From Gammaproteobacteria bacterium (GTDB taxonomy: Bacteria; Pseudomonadota; Gammaproteobacteria; RBG-16-57-12), in contig JAKIVC010000022.1 of the NCBI GenBank assembly GCA_021647245.1, positions 1 to 54,275 on the forward strand: a stretch of DNA of 54,275 nt. The letters run 5' to 3'. This document shows positions 46,973-54,275 of the stretch, piece by piece (within the stretch, counting starts at the first letter, position 1; every line of letters starts with the position of its first letter). The notes below the pieces were generated by a model. That model saw nothing but the letters and a program-made list of their open reading frames with translations. It was not told the origin of the DNA and made no database searches. A program made the translations under genes and the position numbers.

Positions 46973-47635
46973 TTACTCTGCTTTTGGGATCATGTAACCC
47001 ACACCACGAATAGTCACAATCAGTGCTTTACCTAATTTTTTGCGCAGATGGTGAATGTGAACCTCAGTGGCATTGCTCTCAAGGGAGTCACCCCAGCCAA
47101 ACAGGCTCTCTTCGATACGTTCGCGGGAGAGAACTCGGCCACTGTTCTCCAATAGAATTTGTAGAATTTTAAATTCCCGTGTTGAGAGGCTAACCTCTTT
47201 ACCCGCTTTTTCAAGGCGATAAGCCATGGGGTCTAGCACAATGTCACGGTATTTGATCGATGGTGAGGAACGACCTTTATGGCGACGTATTAGGGCTCTT
47301 ATCCGCGCACACAATTCGTCTAGGTCAAACGGTTTTACCATGTAGTCATCCGCACCACTATCCAATCCACCAACACGGTCTGTGACGGTATCTCGAGCGG
47401 TCAAAATCAGCACTGGAATCGAGTGACCCAAAGCGCGAATTTTTTCCAGCACAGCCATACCACTCATCTGTGGCAAGCCCAAATCAAGCACCATTAAATC
47501 GAAGTGATCCACTTGCAGGCTATGCAGTGCACTCAAGCCATCACGCAGCCAATCGACAGCATAACCCGCCTGTTGCAGGCCAACACGGACACCATCACCC
47601 AGTTGCGGGTCATCTTCAACCAACAGTATTCGCAT
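46973..47635 (-). CDS. OmpR-family response regulator (QseB/PmrA-like)
   Basis: The 220-residue DNA-binding regulator has a receiver domain with the acidic pair in LLVEDD, the phosphoacceptor Asp in MVLDLGLPQMSG and Lys in MVKPFDLDEL. A C-terminal winged helix follows (LSTREFKILQILLENSGRVLSRERIEESLFG, then SNATEVHIHHLRKKLG). ATG 47635 is chosen over TTG 47650 because MRILLVEDD is the canonical start. It is paired with the downstream kinase. Confidence 0.93.
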   Translation of the reverse strand: MRILLVEDDPQLGDGVRVGLQQAGYAVDWLRDGLSALHSLQVDHFDLMVLDLGLPQMSGMAVLEKIRALGHSIPVLILTARDTVTDRVGGLDSGADDYMVKPFDLDELCARIRALIRRHKGRSSPSIKYRDIVLDPMAYRLEKAGKEVSLSTREFKILQILLENSGRVLSRERIEESLFGWGDSLESNATEVHIHHLRKKLGKALIVTIRGVGYMIPKAE

Positions 47636-47678
47636 TATTTCAGCATCCAAATATCACAGAGCATTTTGTCAATTCAGG

Positions 47679-48245
47679 CTACCAGGTCCAGTTGCCATGC
47701 CCAGGAATAGCCACCGTATCATCATCATAGATTCCCTCATCGGCTTTTTGATGACAAGCATCACAGAAGCTTAGCGACTTCACTTTCTCATTGCCAGCGA
47801 TAAGATCATCTGGAATATCATGGTGTTTACGCTTGATGTAAGGGACATCGGTAATACGCAGTGGCGCTTCACTTTCACCCAGTGAAGCGATGATTTTTTT
47901 AGATCGTTTGTAGTGAGACTTGTCGGCTGAATCTGCAATCAAAGCCGTTAACAGCTCAAGCCTCGTCTCATCATCCAGCTCGGCATTGTCACCAAAATGA
48001 TCCTCTAGCGCGGCTGGCTCAAACAGCTTGTACCATGATGCCTCCGGCAACAATCCCGCTTGGTAGGGGAAGTGACAATCGCTGCACTCTTCGTTATACA
48101 ACTCGTTATGCATCGGCTTGACTTCATTACGTGGCTCCAGCGAAAACAACCAATCGAAGAAGCTTTCATCCTCCGCAAAAGCACTGCTATTTATACCCAG
48201 CCCAATCACCGCCACCATTAACAATACTGTCCATTTTTTCATCAT
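47679..48245 (-). CDS. Diheme cytochrome c (DHC-like)
   Basis: The 188-residue periplasmic protein has a signal peptide (VLLMVAVIGLGINSSAFA) and two haem-binding motifs, CSDCH near residue 55 and CDACH near residue 161. Extra His residues (KHHD, PGHGNW) could serve as axial ligands. It resembles DHC, the diheme partner of sphaeroides haem protein. The SHP-like gene and cytochrome b561 gene upstream complete that cluster. It should carry electrons between b561 and SHP. Confidence 0.85.
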   Translation of the reverse strand: MMKKWTVLLMVAVIGLGINSSAFAEDESFFDWLFSLEPRNEVKPMHNELYNEECSDCHFPYQAGLLPEASWYKLFEPAALEDHFGDNAELDDETRLELLTALIADSADKSHYKRSKKIIASLGESEAPLRITDVPYIKRKHHDIPDDLIAGNEKVKSLSFCDACHQKADEGIYDDDTVAIPGHGNWTW

Positions 48246-48280
48246 GATCTTTTAGCCTTTCTGTAAGTTTTACGGATATC

Positions 48281-48295
48281 TCATGAATTATCCGG
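48281..48295 (-). repeat. Shared 15-bp motif upstream of DHC
   Basis: The complement reads CCGGATAATTCATGA then GATATCCG, which forms a hairpin (CGGATA with TATCCG). It lies directly before repeat B copy 3 and 36 bases upstream of the DHC start. The same 15 bases occur at 45586. Confidence 0.5.
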
Positions 48296-48300
48296 TTAGT

Positions 48301-48393
48301 GAGACCTTTGCACGAGAAGGTCGTCATACAAAAGAGATAAAATCAGCTGTATTTCAGCCTTTTCATCCGTGCACCCTCTCACGCAAAGATCGC
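48301..48393. repeat. Repeat family B, copy 3
   Basis: The left end GAGACCTTTGCACGAGA is well kept; the right end TCTCACGCAAAGATCGC is diverged. The interior AAAAGAGATAAAAT and TTTTCATCCGTGCA match copy 1. It separates the SHP-like and DHC genes and abuts the SHP stop codon. Confidence 0.65.
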
Positions 48394-48786
48394 TTAGTAT
48401 TGAGATAAATATTTAAGCAGATCACCCTTTTCCTGTGTGGTGCACTCGCGTCCATAAGTCCATTTACAATTGCGTTTAAACCACTTTTTAACTTTTTTCA
48501 GCTTAGTAAAGCGCTCTTTATTAGCTGAATAGGCCATCGGCTCAATCACTTTTCCTGTTTTGACGTGTTTGCCTGCTTGCGTCAGATCTTTACCGTGGCA
48601 GGTATTGCAATCACGTTGCTTACCTTCAACCATACGTTGCTGATGCCATAGCGCTTCACCACGTTTTGCATCAAAAATTAAATCACCATCCGGGTTATAA
48701 TCCGCCATGCGCTGTTCGATAGGTGTAACGGCTGCGGCCACGGGTGAAAGTAATAGCGCAATAATAAACAGTGTTAGCTTGCTCAT
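48394..48786 (-). CDS. SHP-like monoheme c-type cytochrome (DUF1924)
   Basis: The 130-residue protein has a signal peptide (LTLFIIALLLSPVAAA) and a single haem motif CNTCH near residue 59. YSANKERFTKLKKVKKWFKRNC provides a candidate Asn axial ligand, as in sphaeroides haem protein, whose open haem site can bind O2 or NO. The Cys pair in RNCKWTYGREC fits the known SHP disulfide. The neighbours DHC and b561 support the call. Confidence 0.85.
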   Translation of the reverse strand: MSKLTLFIIALLLSPVAAAVTPIEQRMADYNPDGDLIFDAKRGEALWHQQRMVEGKQRDCNTCHGKDLTQAGKHVKTGKVIEPMAYSANKERFTKLKKVKKWFKRNCKWTYGRECTTQEKGDLLKYLSQY

Positions 48787-48798
48787 CTCGCCCTCCCT

Positions 48799-49344
48799 CT
48801 ACCAGGTTAATTTAATGGCAATGGCCATCGCCAGCGCACCTAGAGCACCAGGAGCGGCATGGCCACCATCTGCACCGCTGCTGACTGCTGCGGCATAACC
48901 CAAGGTACCTAAAACACCCAGCATCATATGTAGGTTATCCGGGTCATCAAAACCACCATCCAGGCTAATATCTTCATAATGAAAAGCGAAGCCTGTGGCC
49001 ACAGCGGCTGCACCCAATGCAGCGGCGGCAGTACCAAAAAGTTCATGGGGACCATCTGTTGTTTTGGGTGATATAACGGTCAAGATGGCACTCGCCATGG
49101 AGGCATAACCCAGATATTTGTGCGTTTTATTCAAGGTCAAAGCGCGTGATTTAAACAGTGGAGCCGAATCTTCACCTGCCGCCACTTGAGACTCGCTTTG
49201 ATTACCAACATCCAACTGAGCCAACTGTAGATAGGGTTGCGCATTAATTGATAAATCCAGAGGCGTGTTGGCTAACGGCTCCTCTGCTTGAGCTGAGCAG
49301 ACCCAACCGAACAGTATGCAGTAGATCAATAAATATTTTTTCAT
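48799..49344 (-). CDS. Unknown four-helix His-containing membrane protein of the SHP cluster
   Basis: The 181-residue protein has a signal peptide (LLIYCILFGWVCSAQA) and a periplasmic segment. Four hydrophobic helices follow, each opening with a His: HKYLGYASMASAILTVI, HELFGTAAAALGAAAVATGFAFH, HMMLGVLGTLGYAAAV and HAAPGALGALAMAIAI. This repeating pattern resembles a minimal four-helix b-type haem protein, like the eukaryotic b561 core. Haem binding is inference. It overlaps the b561 gene by four bases and precedes the SHP gene by 12. Confidence 0.65.
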   Translation of the reverse strand: MKKYLLIYCILFGWVCSAQAEEPLANTPLDLSINAQPYLQLAQLDVGNQSESQVAAGEDSAPLFKSRALTLNKTHKYLGYASMASAILTVISPKTTDGPHELFGTAAAALGAAAVATGFAFHYEDISLDGGFDDPDNLHMMLGVLGTLGYAAAVSSGADGGHAAPGALGALAMAIAIKLTW

Positions 49345-49937
49345 TGCTTTCCTTCACCTTTATTTATCGTTTTATAGCCCGTGACCATGGCATGCGGGAG
49401 ATTCTCTTTATGCTGAATAGAGGCCACCACTACACCAAGCAGATGCCCCACAATCAGTAACCACAACAGATCCAACACCCACTCATGTAATGCTGAAAAG
49501 CGATACGCCCATTGATCACTCATACCCGACAACAAGCTAAGCAGTGGCCCTTCAAATTCAATTACCGCAACAAGAATCACGCCACTTATCGCCATCAGTA
49601 ATAGCGCGCCCATCAGTACCAGTACCATCCACCCCCCTGCCGGGTTGTGACCAAGGTAGTGCGGTGGATCATTTCTGAAACTGGCTTTCAGATAGCGCCA
49701 AACTTCAGTAGGTGTTGCAATAAAATCGGCAAAACGCGCATGCTGGCTACCCACAAAACCCCAGGCGATGCGCACAACCAATAACAGAGCAATCAGGTAA
49801 CCAATTAGAATATGCGTCTGCTGCATTCCAAACTGACTTGTCAGGTAAGCCGCTACAAAGCTGAGCAACACCAGCCAATGAAAGCCACGCACCAAACCAT
49901 CCCAGACTTTAATTTGTGTTGTAGAGTGCTCTGCCAC
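49341..49937 (-). CDS. Cytochrome b561-type quinol oxidising membrane protein
   Basis: The 198-residue four-helix cytochrome b has haem-ligand His candidates in VRGFHWLVLLSFVAAY, THILIGYLIALLLVVRIAWG, FSALHEWVLDLLWLLIVGHLLGVVV and ENLPHAMVTG. This is the prokaryotic Ni-hydrogenase-type/b561 (PF01292) family. It should pass electrons from quinol to the periplasmic DHC and SHP cytochromes. It is the first gene of the operon running to the histidine kinase. Confidence 0.9.
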   Translation of the reverse strand: MAEHSTTQIKVWDGLVRGFHWLVLLSFVAAYLTSQFGMQQTHILIGYLIALLLVVRIAWGFVGSQHARFADFIATPTEVWRYLKASFRNDPPHYLGHNPAGGWMVLVLMGALLLMAISGVILVAVIEFEGPLLSLLSGMSDQWAYRFSALHEWVLDLLWLLIVGHLLGVVVASIQHKENLPHAMVTGYKTINKGEGKQ

Positions 49938-50056
49938 CGCTTATTACTCATTATTTAAAGATTCATAATGGGTAACAGTGTCGTTATGAAAACTTAAAGA
50001 AGACTTAATTTTTGATATGCTTTACGGAAGGTTGAGGTATTCAGGCTTCGAAAGGG

Positions 50057-51742
50057 TCAGTTTTCACGCTTACCACTGCGCCAGATTGAGAACAGCAGCC
50101 AGATTGCACCGACCGTCGCACCGACAAAACCCAGCAGGCCAAATAGCGGCAACCCCAACAGGGTTGGCCCGCCTTTTATAGTCATTACAATGGATGAGCC
50201 AATAATCAGCGCAGCAATCACGTTACCCACTGCAATACGGCTGGCGGCACGATCCAGTTGATTACCAAATGTTTTAAGCCGGGTAACATCTACATGTAGC
50301 TGGAGTCGGCCACTACGTGCCGAGCGCAGTAATTGCCGCAAATCTTGCGGTAGTCCAATTAAAAGATCCGCAGTGCTAGCGACCGCTCGCCAGCCTCTCT
50401 TTGCCAAAGCTTCGGGGGCATATCGCGCCAGCATGGCCCGGTGCAAGAAGGGCGCTGCCACTGCCACCATATCAAACTCAGGATCCAGCTGTCGGCCCAC
50501 CCCTTCAAGGGTCACAAAAACTTTAATCAGTAAAGTAAGATCTGGCGGCAGGCTAAGTGCGTAGTCACGCAGCAAACTGGTCAGCTCATTCAGCAGGGTA
50601 ACCAGGTTAAGATCTTTTAGCGGTACGCCGTGGTATTGATCAACAAATCCTTCAACGTCCAAACTCAGCCGCTCTGTATCAACCGCAACATCAGAGGACC
50701 AATCCAGTAGCACCTCAACCACCGCTTGTGCATCTTGCTCTACCAGCCCATGCAAAAGTGTTATGACTTGATCCCGCCGATGCTCGGAGAGGCGGCCAAC
50801 CATGCCAAAATCGATAAAAGCAATACGATTTTCTGGCAGATAAAAGAGGTTTCCCGGGTGTGGATCCGCATGAAAGAAGCCATCTTCCAGTACCATTTTC
50901 AGTACCGCCTGAGCACCCTGCCGTGCCAATATTTTTCGATCAAGAGCCGCCTCGTCAACCGCTTTAAGGTCGTGTCCGGAGAAGCCATCGATATACTGCT
51001 GCACATTGACGCGCTCACTGCACCACTTCCAATAGACCTTTGGAATAACAACTTCCGGGTGCTGTGAGAAGTTATCGGCGATGCGTTCCGCATTGCGGCA
51101 CTCAGTTGCCAAATCCAGCTCTCGACGCAGCGATAATTTGAACTGGCGCACCACTTCACGGGGTTTATAGCGACGAAAATCAGCAATTTCTGTTTCAATA
51201 ATCTCGGCCACACGGCCTAGCAGGCGCAGATCAGCCTCCACTACTGAACGAATGCCGGGGCGGCGCACCTTAATCACCACCTCGGTGCCATCCTCCAGTT
51301 GCGCCCGATGCACCTGCGCTATAGAGGCCGCTGCCAATGGCTCAGGGTCTACTGTTTTGAAGAGTGTTAGCGGCGCACAACCTAGGTCCTTCTCCAGTTG
51401 CTGAGAGATCACTTCAAATGAGACGGTAGGCGCGTGATCCTGAAGTTTCTCAAACTCCTCAATCCACTCCGGGGAGAACAGGTCTACCCGGGTGGCGAGA
51501 ATCTGGCCCAACTTAGTAAAAGTTGGCCCCATCTCCTCCAGAGCGCGACGTAATCTAGCGGGTGGCTCAAGCCGAGCCAGCTCAGAGGCTCTATTCCAGT
51601 GCAATACCTTACCCGCACTCTCCAACACACCCGCCATACCCAATCGCCGCACCACATCACCAAAGCCATAGCGAATCAGAATCGAGGCAATCTCATGTAG
51701 TCGACCCAGATCTCGGGCAGCGCTTAAGGTTTCCCAAAGCAT
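50057..51742 (-). CDS. UbiB/ABC1/ADCK family atypical kinase
   Basis: The 561-residue protein has the KxGQ motif (TFTKLGQILATRVDLF), the Ala-rich nucleotide loop (PLAAASIAQVHRA), an EXD-like segment and the DGFFHADPHPGN metal site. A pair of C-terminal hydrophobic segments follows (NVIAALIIGSSIVMTI and LPLFGLLGFVGATVGAIWLLF) that anchors it in the membrane. Members support ubiquinone synthesis or related lipids. The neighbours here are stress proteins, not ubi genes, so this is probably a second ADCK-type protein and not UbiB itself. Confidence 0.88.
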   Translation of the reverse strand: MLWETLSAARDLGRLHEIASILIRYGFGDVVRRLGMAGVLESAGKVLHWNRASELARLEPPARLRRALEEMGPTFTKLGQILATRVDLFSPEWIEEFEKLQDHAPTVSFEVISQQLEKDLGCAPLTLFKTVDPEPLAAASIAQVHRAQLEDGTEVVIKVRRPGIRSVVEADLRLLGRVAEIIETEIADFRRYKPREVVRQFKLSLRRELDLATECRNAERIADNFSQHPEVVIPKVYWKWCSERVNVQQYIDGFSGHDLKAVDEAALDRKILARQGAQAVLKMVLEDGFFHADPHPGNLFYLPENRIAFIDFGMVGRLSEHRRDQVITLLHGLVEQDAQAVVEVLLDWSSDVAVDTERLSLDVEGFVDQYHGVPLKDLNLVTLLNELTSLLRDYALSLPPDLTLLIKVFVTLEGVGRQLDPEFDMVAVAAPFLHRAMLARYAPEALAKRGWRAVASTADLLIGLPQDLRQLLRSARSGRLQLHVDVTRLKTFGNQLDRAASRIAVGNVIAALIIGSSIVMTIKGGPTLLGLPLFGLLGFVGATVGAIWLLFSIWRSGKREN

Positions 51743-51751
51743 AGTGAGCTA

Positions 51752-52414
51752 CTAGCCTCTTTTAGAGTGGCGGTGATTAGCCACCTTGGCATCCAGCGTT
51801 TCAGCAAATCCCTCAAGAAACCCAGCCGCAGCCTGGGAGAGGTGAGCCGTCACTTTCAACACCGCATCACCACGGGCAGAGACCGCTTCACGCAAACCCT
51901 CCGTCAGCTCCCGGTTCAGTGTTTCCACTATTTCACTCGATTTTTGACCCACCGCCGTACCGCTGTTACCCGCATGGGCGATCAACTCATTCAGCGTTGT
52001 GCTAACCACCTCACCCGACTCTTTTGCAACGGTGCGGGTAACCTCCAAAAACAGCCCCTCCAGCGCCATAACATCATCCAGCGCCCGTTTTAAATCCTCT
52101 TTGCCAAACGTCTTAAGGTGCCCCGCCGCCTCTTGCAGCGCCAGTTTGGAGGCTTCCGCCGATTTCGCGATCGCTTCATCCACGCCCGCCATCGACTCCG
52201 ACAGGGTCTCCTTAATATGCACACCCCTCGCCTCAGCCCCCACACTGGCACCATCCAAAACGGCGCTAACAACCTCTTTTATCTTCTCTAAGTCCAGCCC
52301 GCCCTGACTCAACGCCTCCACAGTCAGGTTGCGAACATCGTCACGAATCGAGCCACTCTGCTCAGCCGCTTCACGGGCAGCATCTTTCACTTTTTGATAA
52401 TCAACACCACTCAT
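51752..52414 (-). CDS. Ala-rich helical protein, phasin-like (DUF6781-like)
   Basis: The 220-residue protein is almost entirely amphipathic helix rich in Ala, Glu and Lys, with repeated 11-residue-like periodicity (MAGVDEAIAKSAEASKLALQEAAGH, LNRELTEGLREAVSARGDAVLKV). It has no signal peptide, and no Cys is seen. The pattern resembles phasins and other surface-coating or LEA-like proteins. I recall a DUF6781 family of this kind but cannot confirm it. ATG 52414 is chosen because AGAGAGG lies eight bases upstream. It sits between the Hsp20 and UbiB-like genes, suggesting a stress role. Confidence 0.55.
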   Translation of the reverse strand: MSGVDYQKVKDAAREAAEQSGSIRDDVRNLTVEALSQGGLDLEKIKEVVSAVLDGASVGAEARGVHIKETLSESMAGVDEAIAKSAEASKLALQEAAGHLKTFGKEDLKRALDDVMALEGLFLEVTRTVAKESGEVVSTTLNELIAHAGNSGTAVGQKSSEIVETLNRELTEGLREAVSARGDAVLKVTAHLSQAAAGFLEGFAETLDAKVANHRHSKRG

Positions 52415-52486
52415 ATTCGCGCCCTCTCTGTCACTGTGGAATAGCCAGTCATGCTTTTGATCGATCAATAGTAACTCAACCGTCAA

Positions 52487-52981
52487 CTAGTCTGTCTCAA
52501 TATCAACCCGATGACGGCCTGAAGTCGTTTTTGGTAACTTAATATGTAAGACACCTCGGCTATACTTTGCCTTAGCGCGACTCCCTTCCACGTTATCGGG
52601 TAGTGGAATCGCCCGTTCAAATACCCCATAGGCACATTCTGAAATATGGTAGTCACCCTGCTTACGCTGCTCTTGGTAACGTTTTTCACCATAGATCAAC
52701 AACATATCATCGACCACACTGACATCAAAATCTTTACGCTCCATGCCCGGTGCTTCGAGCCGCACAATCACATTGTCACCATCATCATAGAGTTCGGCCG
52801 CCAACAACCCCCAACCGATACCCTTGTGCACCGGAACCCATAGACCCGCTTTATCTTTTTTCTCTGAAGGCTTAAACCGGGTCAGCGCCCCGGAAGCCCG
52901 ACTCGCCAAGTGGTGCCAACCCTCAGCCACAGAGTCCCAAAAACGGCTCAACCCACTGCGAATCTCTTCTAAAGTAGACAT
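52487..52981 (-). CDS. Small heat shock protein Hsp20, copy 1
   Basis: The 164-residue protein has an N-terminal helical segment (EEIRSGLSRFWDSVAEGWHHL) and an alpha-crystallin domain at about 65-160 (VIVRLEAPGMERKDFDVSVVDDMLLIYGEKR, then YGVFERAIPLPDNVEGSRAKAKYSRGVLHIKLPKT). The terminal IxI motif appears as VDIETD, a weak form. ATG 52981 is chosen because GGAGGGGG precedes it by five bases. It is 61 bases after the other Hsp20 gene and shares only the domain with it. Confidence 0.9.
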   Translation of the reverse strand: MSTLEEIRSGLSRFWDSVAEGWHHLASRASGALTRFKPSEKKDKAGLWVPVHKGIGWGLLAAELYDDGDNVIVRLEAPGMERKDFDVSVVDDMLLIYGEKRYQEQRKQGDYHISECAYGVFERAIPLPDNVEGSRAKAKYSRGVLHIKLPKTTSGRHRVDIETD

Positions 52982-53042
52982 AACCCCCTCCTCAATTCTC
53001 ACTTGATATTAAATAACGACCACAACCGTACCCGAGCAAAAA

Positions 53043-53567
53043 TCAATCGACTTTAATACTGTGCCGCCGAGTCGGAGCCGCCTTGGGTAATTTCAGTTTC
53101 AACACACCATTTTTGAAGCTAGCCTTCGCCTTTTTACTCTGCACTGATGCTGGCAAAGCCACGGTGCGAACAAACGACCCTCGTGATATTTCGCGGCGGT
53201 GGTAATCACCCTTATCCTCATTACTCTCCTGCCGAGTAAACGCTTTAATAGTGACACTATCCGCAGTAACCGAGATATCCAGATTTTTTTTATCAACGCC
53301 TGGCAACTCAGCACGCACCACAACCTCATTATCGTGTGCCACCACATCAACTTTTGGTGCATAACCATCAAAAGGAGCTTCCAGACTTGCCCAAGCAGGC
53401 CACTCCTGACGCAGTGGCTGCATCCAGCCACGGGGAGAGACGCTCTCAAACACCCGGTCAATCTCTTCAAAGGGGTTTGTTGCCCGACGAGGTGGATGTT
53501 GAAACTCACCGCCCTTTGTCGCTGATGAAAGTTTGCCTCTATTTTTAACCTTCTTGTTTTTTGCCAT
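53043..53567 (-). CDS. Small heat shock protein Hsp20, copy 2
   Basis: The 174-residue protein has a basic N-terminus (MAKNKKVKNRGKLSS), a FEEIDRVFESVSPRGWMQPL segment and an alpha-crystallin domain (VVVRAELPGVDKKNLDISVTADSVTIKAFTRQE, then GSFVRTVALPASVQSKKAKASFKNGVLKLKLPKA) ending in SIKVD. ATG 53567 is chosen from AGGAG upstream; the open frame begins further out at 53618. It is the first gene of the run Hsp20, Hsp20, phasin-like, UbiB-like. Confidence 0.9.
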   Translation of the reverse strand: MAKNKKVKNRGKLSSATKGGEFQHPPRRATNPFEEIDRVFESVSPRGWMQPLRQEWPAWASLEAPFDGYAPKVDVVAHDNEVVVRAELPGVDKKNLDISVTADSVTIKAFTRQESNEDKGDYHRREISRGSFVRTVALPASVQSKKAKASFKNGVLKLKLPKAAPTRRHSIKVD

Positions 53568-54151
53568 CACCCTTCTCCTCATAATATCTCTCAATACAGC
53601 AATCTGAATTACACCCATTCCAAAATCGCTCGGAACAGCACCAGACTCTCACAGCAAAAAGATATTTTCTGCTACTTAAGTTACACACATCAGCGAATGA
53701 TCATAGCGAGCAAAGCGAAAGCGGCAAGCGGTCTGTTTTCAATGACAGTGGGGCCGGAGATAAAAGAAGCTGAGGCCTTTACACGGAAGGGGAAAAAAGC
53801 GGAGGGGTGCAAGGCCATTTTTAACACCACTGAGGTGGAAAACAGGCACCGTGCAAAGCGCTCTATTTAGTGGTGCGGCGAGTGCTGGTTTTATGGTGGC
53901 TGATTCGGGTTTGGCTGGCCTTGTTGGCACGATAAGGGGTCATAAGGGGTCATAAGGGGTCATAAGGGGGCAAATGCAACATTAACTCTTTCATTGTATA
54001 GCCCACCCTTGGCTATATAGACTGATCGCAGTTCACTTGAGATTGAGGCGTACAAGGATGAAAATGAGGAGACGATTAGAAGAAAACAAGAGCTTAGTTT
54101 ATCAGTCTGACTAGATAAGCAGTCAATATTGTACTTGACCCCTTATTCTTG
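53568..54151. other. Gene-poor region at the right side
   Basis: No open frame here looks like a gene: the longest ones are of about 60 codons and not of a known family. The left part should hold the promoter of the Hsp20 run; I see no clear sigma-32 or sigma-70 match. It also carries the 10-bp tandem repeat at 53931-53970. Confidence 0.6.
53931..53970 (+). repeat. Four tandem copies of a 10-bp unit
   Basis: CATAAGGGGT is repeated four times; the first unit has G and the last ends in G instead of T. The core ATAAGGGGTCA recurs inverted at 54138-54146, next to the intron end. Confidence 0.85.
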
Positions 54152-54275
54152 GTCGAGTAGATGGGTTCCTCTAGCTTTATCAGGATCATGATGGCCATCA
54201 CACGGCCGATTTCCTGCTTCTACCATTGTTGCCACACCCCTCTCAGAACCGTGTTTGCGCTATTTACGCACACGG
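54152..54275 (-). mobile_element. 3' end of a group II intron (domain V, domain VI), cut by window end
   Basis: Read on the minus strand, the edge begins CCGTGTGCG, an A/T loop, GCGCAAACACGGTTC. This fits the 34-nt domain V hairpin of group II introns, with its two-base bulge near the end. The next stretch TGAGAGGGGTG pairs loosely with CCCATCTACTCGAC, as domain VI with a bulged A would. The intron 3' boundary is near 54152. The loop is not a clean GNRA. The reverse transcriptase would lie beyond the window. Confidence 0.55.

Noticed and set aside
53739-53930. 63-codon minus-strand frame near the right end
   Set aside because: Composition and lack of a start signal suggest chance; a competing plus-strand frame of similar length covers the same bases.

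Overview
The window is chromosomal DNA of a motile, respiring gammaproteobacterium. The evidence is the gene content and order: flgA-flgM-flgN, smc-zipA-ligA, cysZ, uvrB, gluQ, efpL, a monomeric NADP isocitrate dehydrogenase, and an SHP/DHC/cytochrome b561 cluster. Several short inverted-repeat elements and a group II intron 3' end suggest a repeat-rich genome. A sulfur-oxidiser-like lineage is possible, but that is inference only and nothing here proves it.

Layout. 1-1942: flagellar genes (flgA between two direct copies of a MITE-like repeat, then flgM and flgN). 1939-9182 (minus): a TIGR04282-type transferase, ligA, zipA and smc. 9390-11827 (plus): queF, an FGGY kinase and cysZ. 11867-21366 (minus): a long run of genes in one direction. 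In transcription order it holds a FimV-C-like protein, a receiver-like protein, a Ras-like GTPase, an unknown protein, a Roadblock/LC7 protein, a PAS protein, a PhnD-like protein without a signal peptide, a 42-residue membrane peptide, a CnoX-like thioredoxin/TPR protein, a VWA protein and a membrane-anchored acidic protein. 21351-21616 is a nested fold-back element that contains the start codon of the first gene of that run.

21836-32272 is mostly metabolic: an iron-type alcohol dehydrogenase, a DUF481 barrel, icd, the AmmeMemoRadiSam trio (amrS divergent from memo and ammecr1), uvrB and a class I aminotransferase. 32305-32729 holds two near-identical tRNA-Asn genes with promoter and terminator, then a REP pair. 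32747-36682: peroxiredoxin, gluQ, and a minus operon of DUF5062, efpL, yjbQ and a TraB/GumN protein. 36683-41222: a gene-poor stretch with an inverted-repeat element, a TonB-dependent receptor with an unusual start, and two overlapping citrate-synthase-fold genes whose catalytic residues are largely replaced. tRNA-Gly and a CBS-PAS-GGDEF-EAL protein follow. 44544-49937 (minus): galU and the operon cytochrome b561 / four-helix His-rich membrane protein / SHP / DHC / response regulator / histidine kinase. 50057-53567 (minus): two Hsp20 genes, a helical phasin-like protein and a UbiB-family kinase. The last 700 bases have no convincing gene. They hold a 10-bp tandem repeat and, at the right edge on the minus strand, the domain V and 3' end of a group II intron.

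The best candidates for something undescribed are the GTPase/Roadblock/PAS/PhnD signalling island, the tandem catalytically degenerate citrate-synthase-fold pair, and the small elements that have become part of host genes by supplying stop codons, last codons or a start codon.
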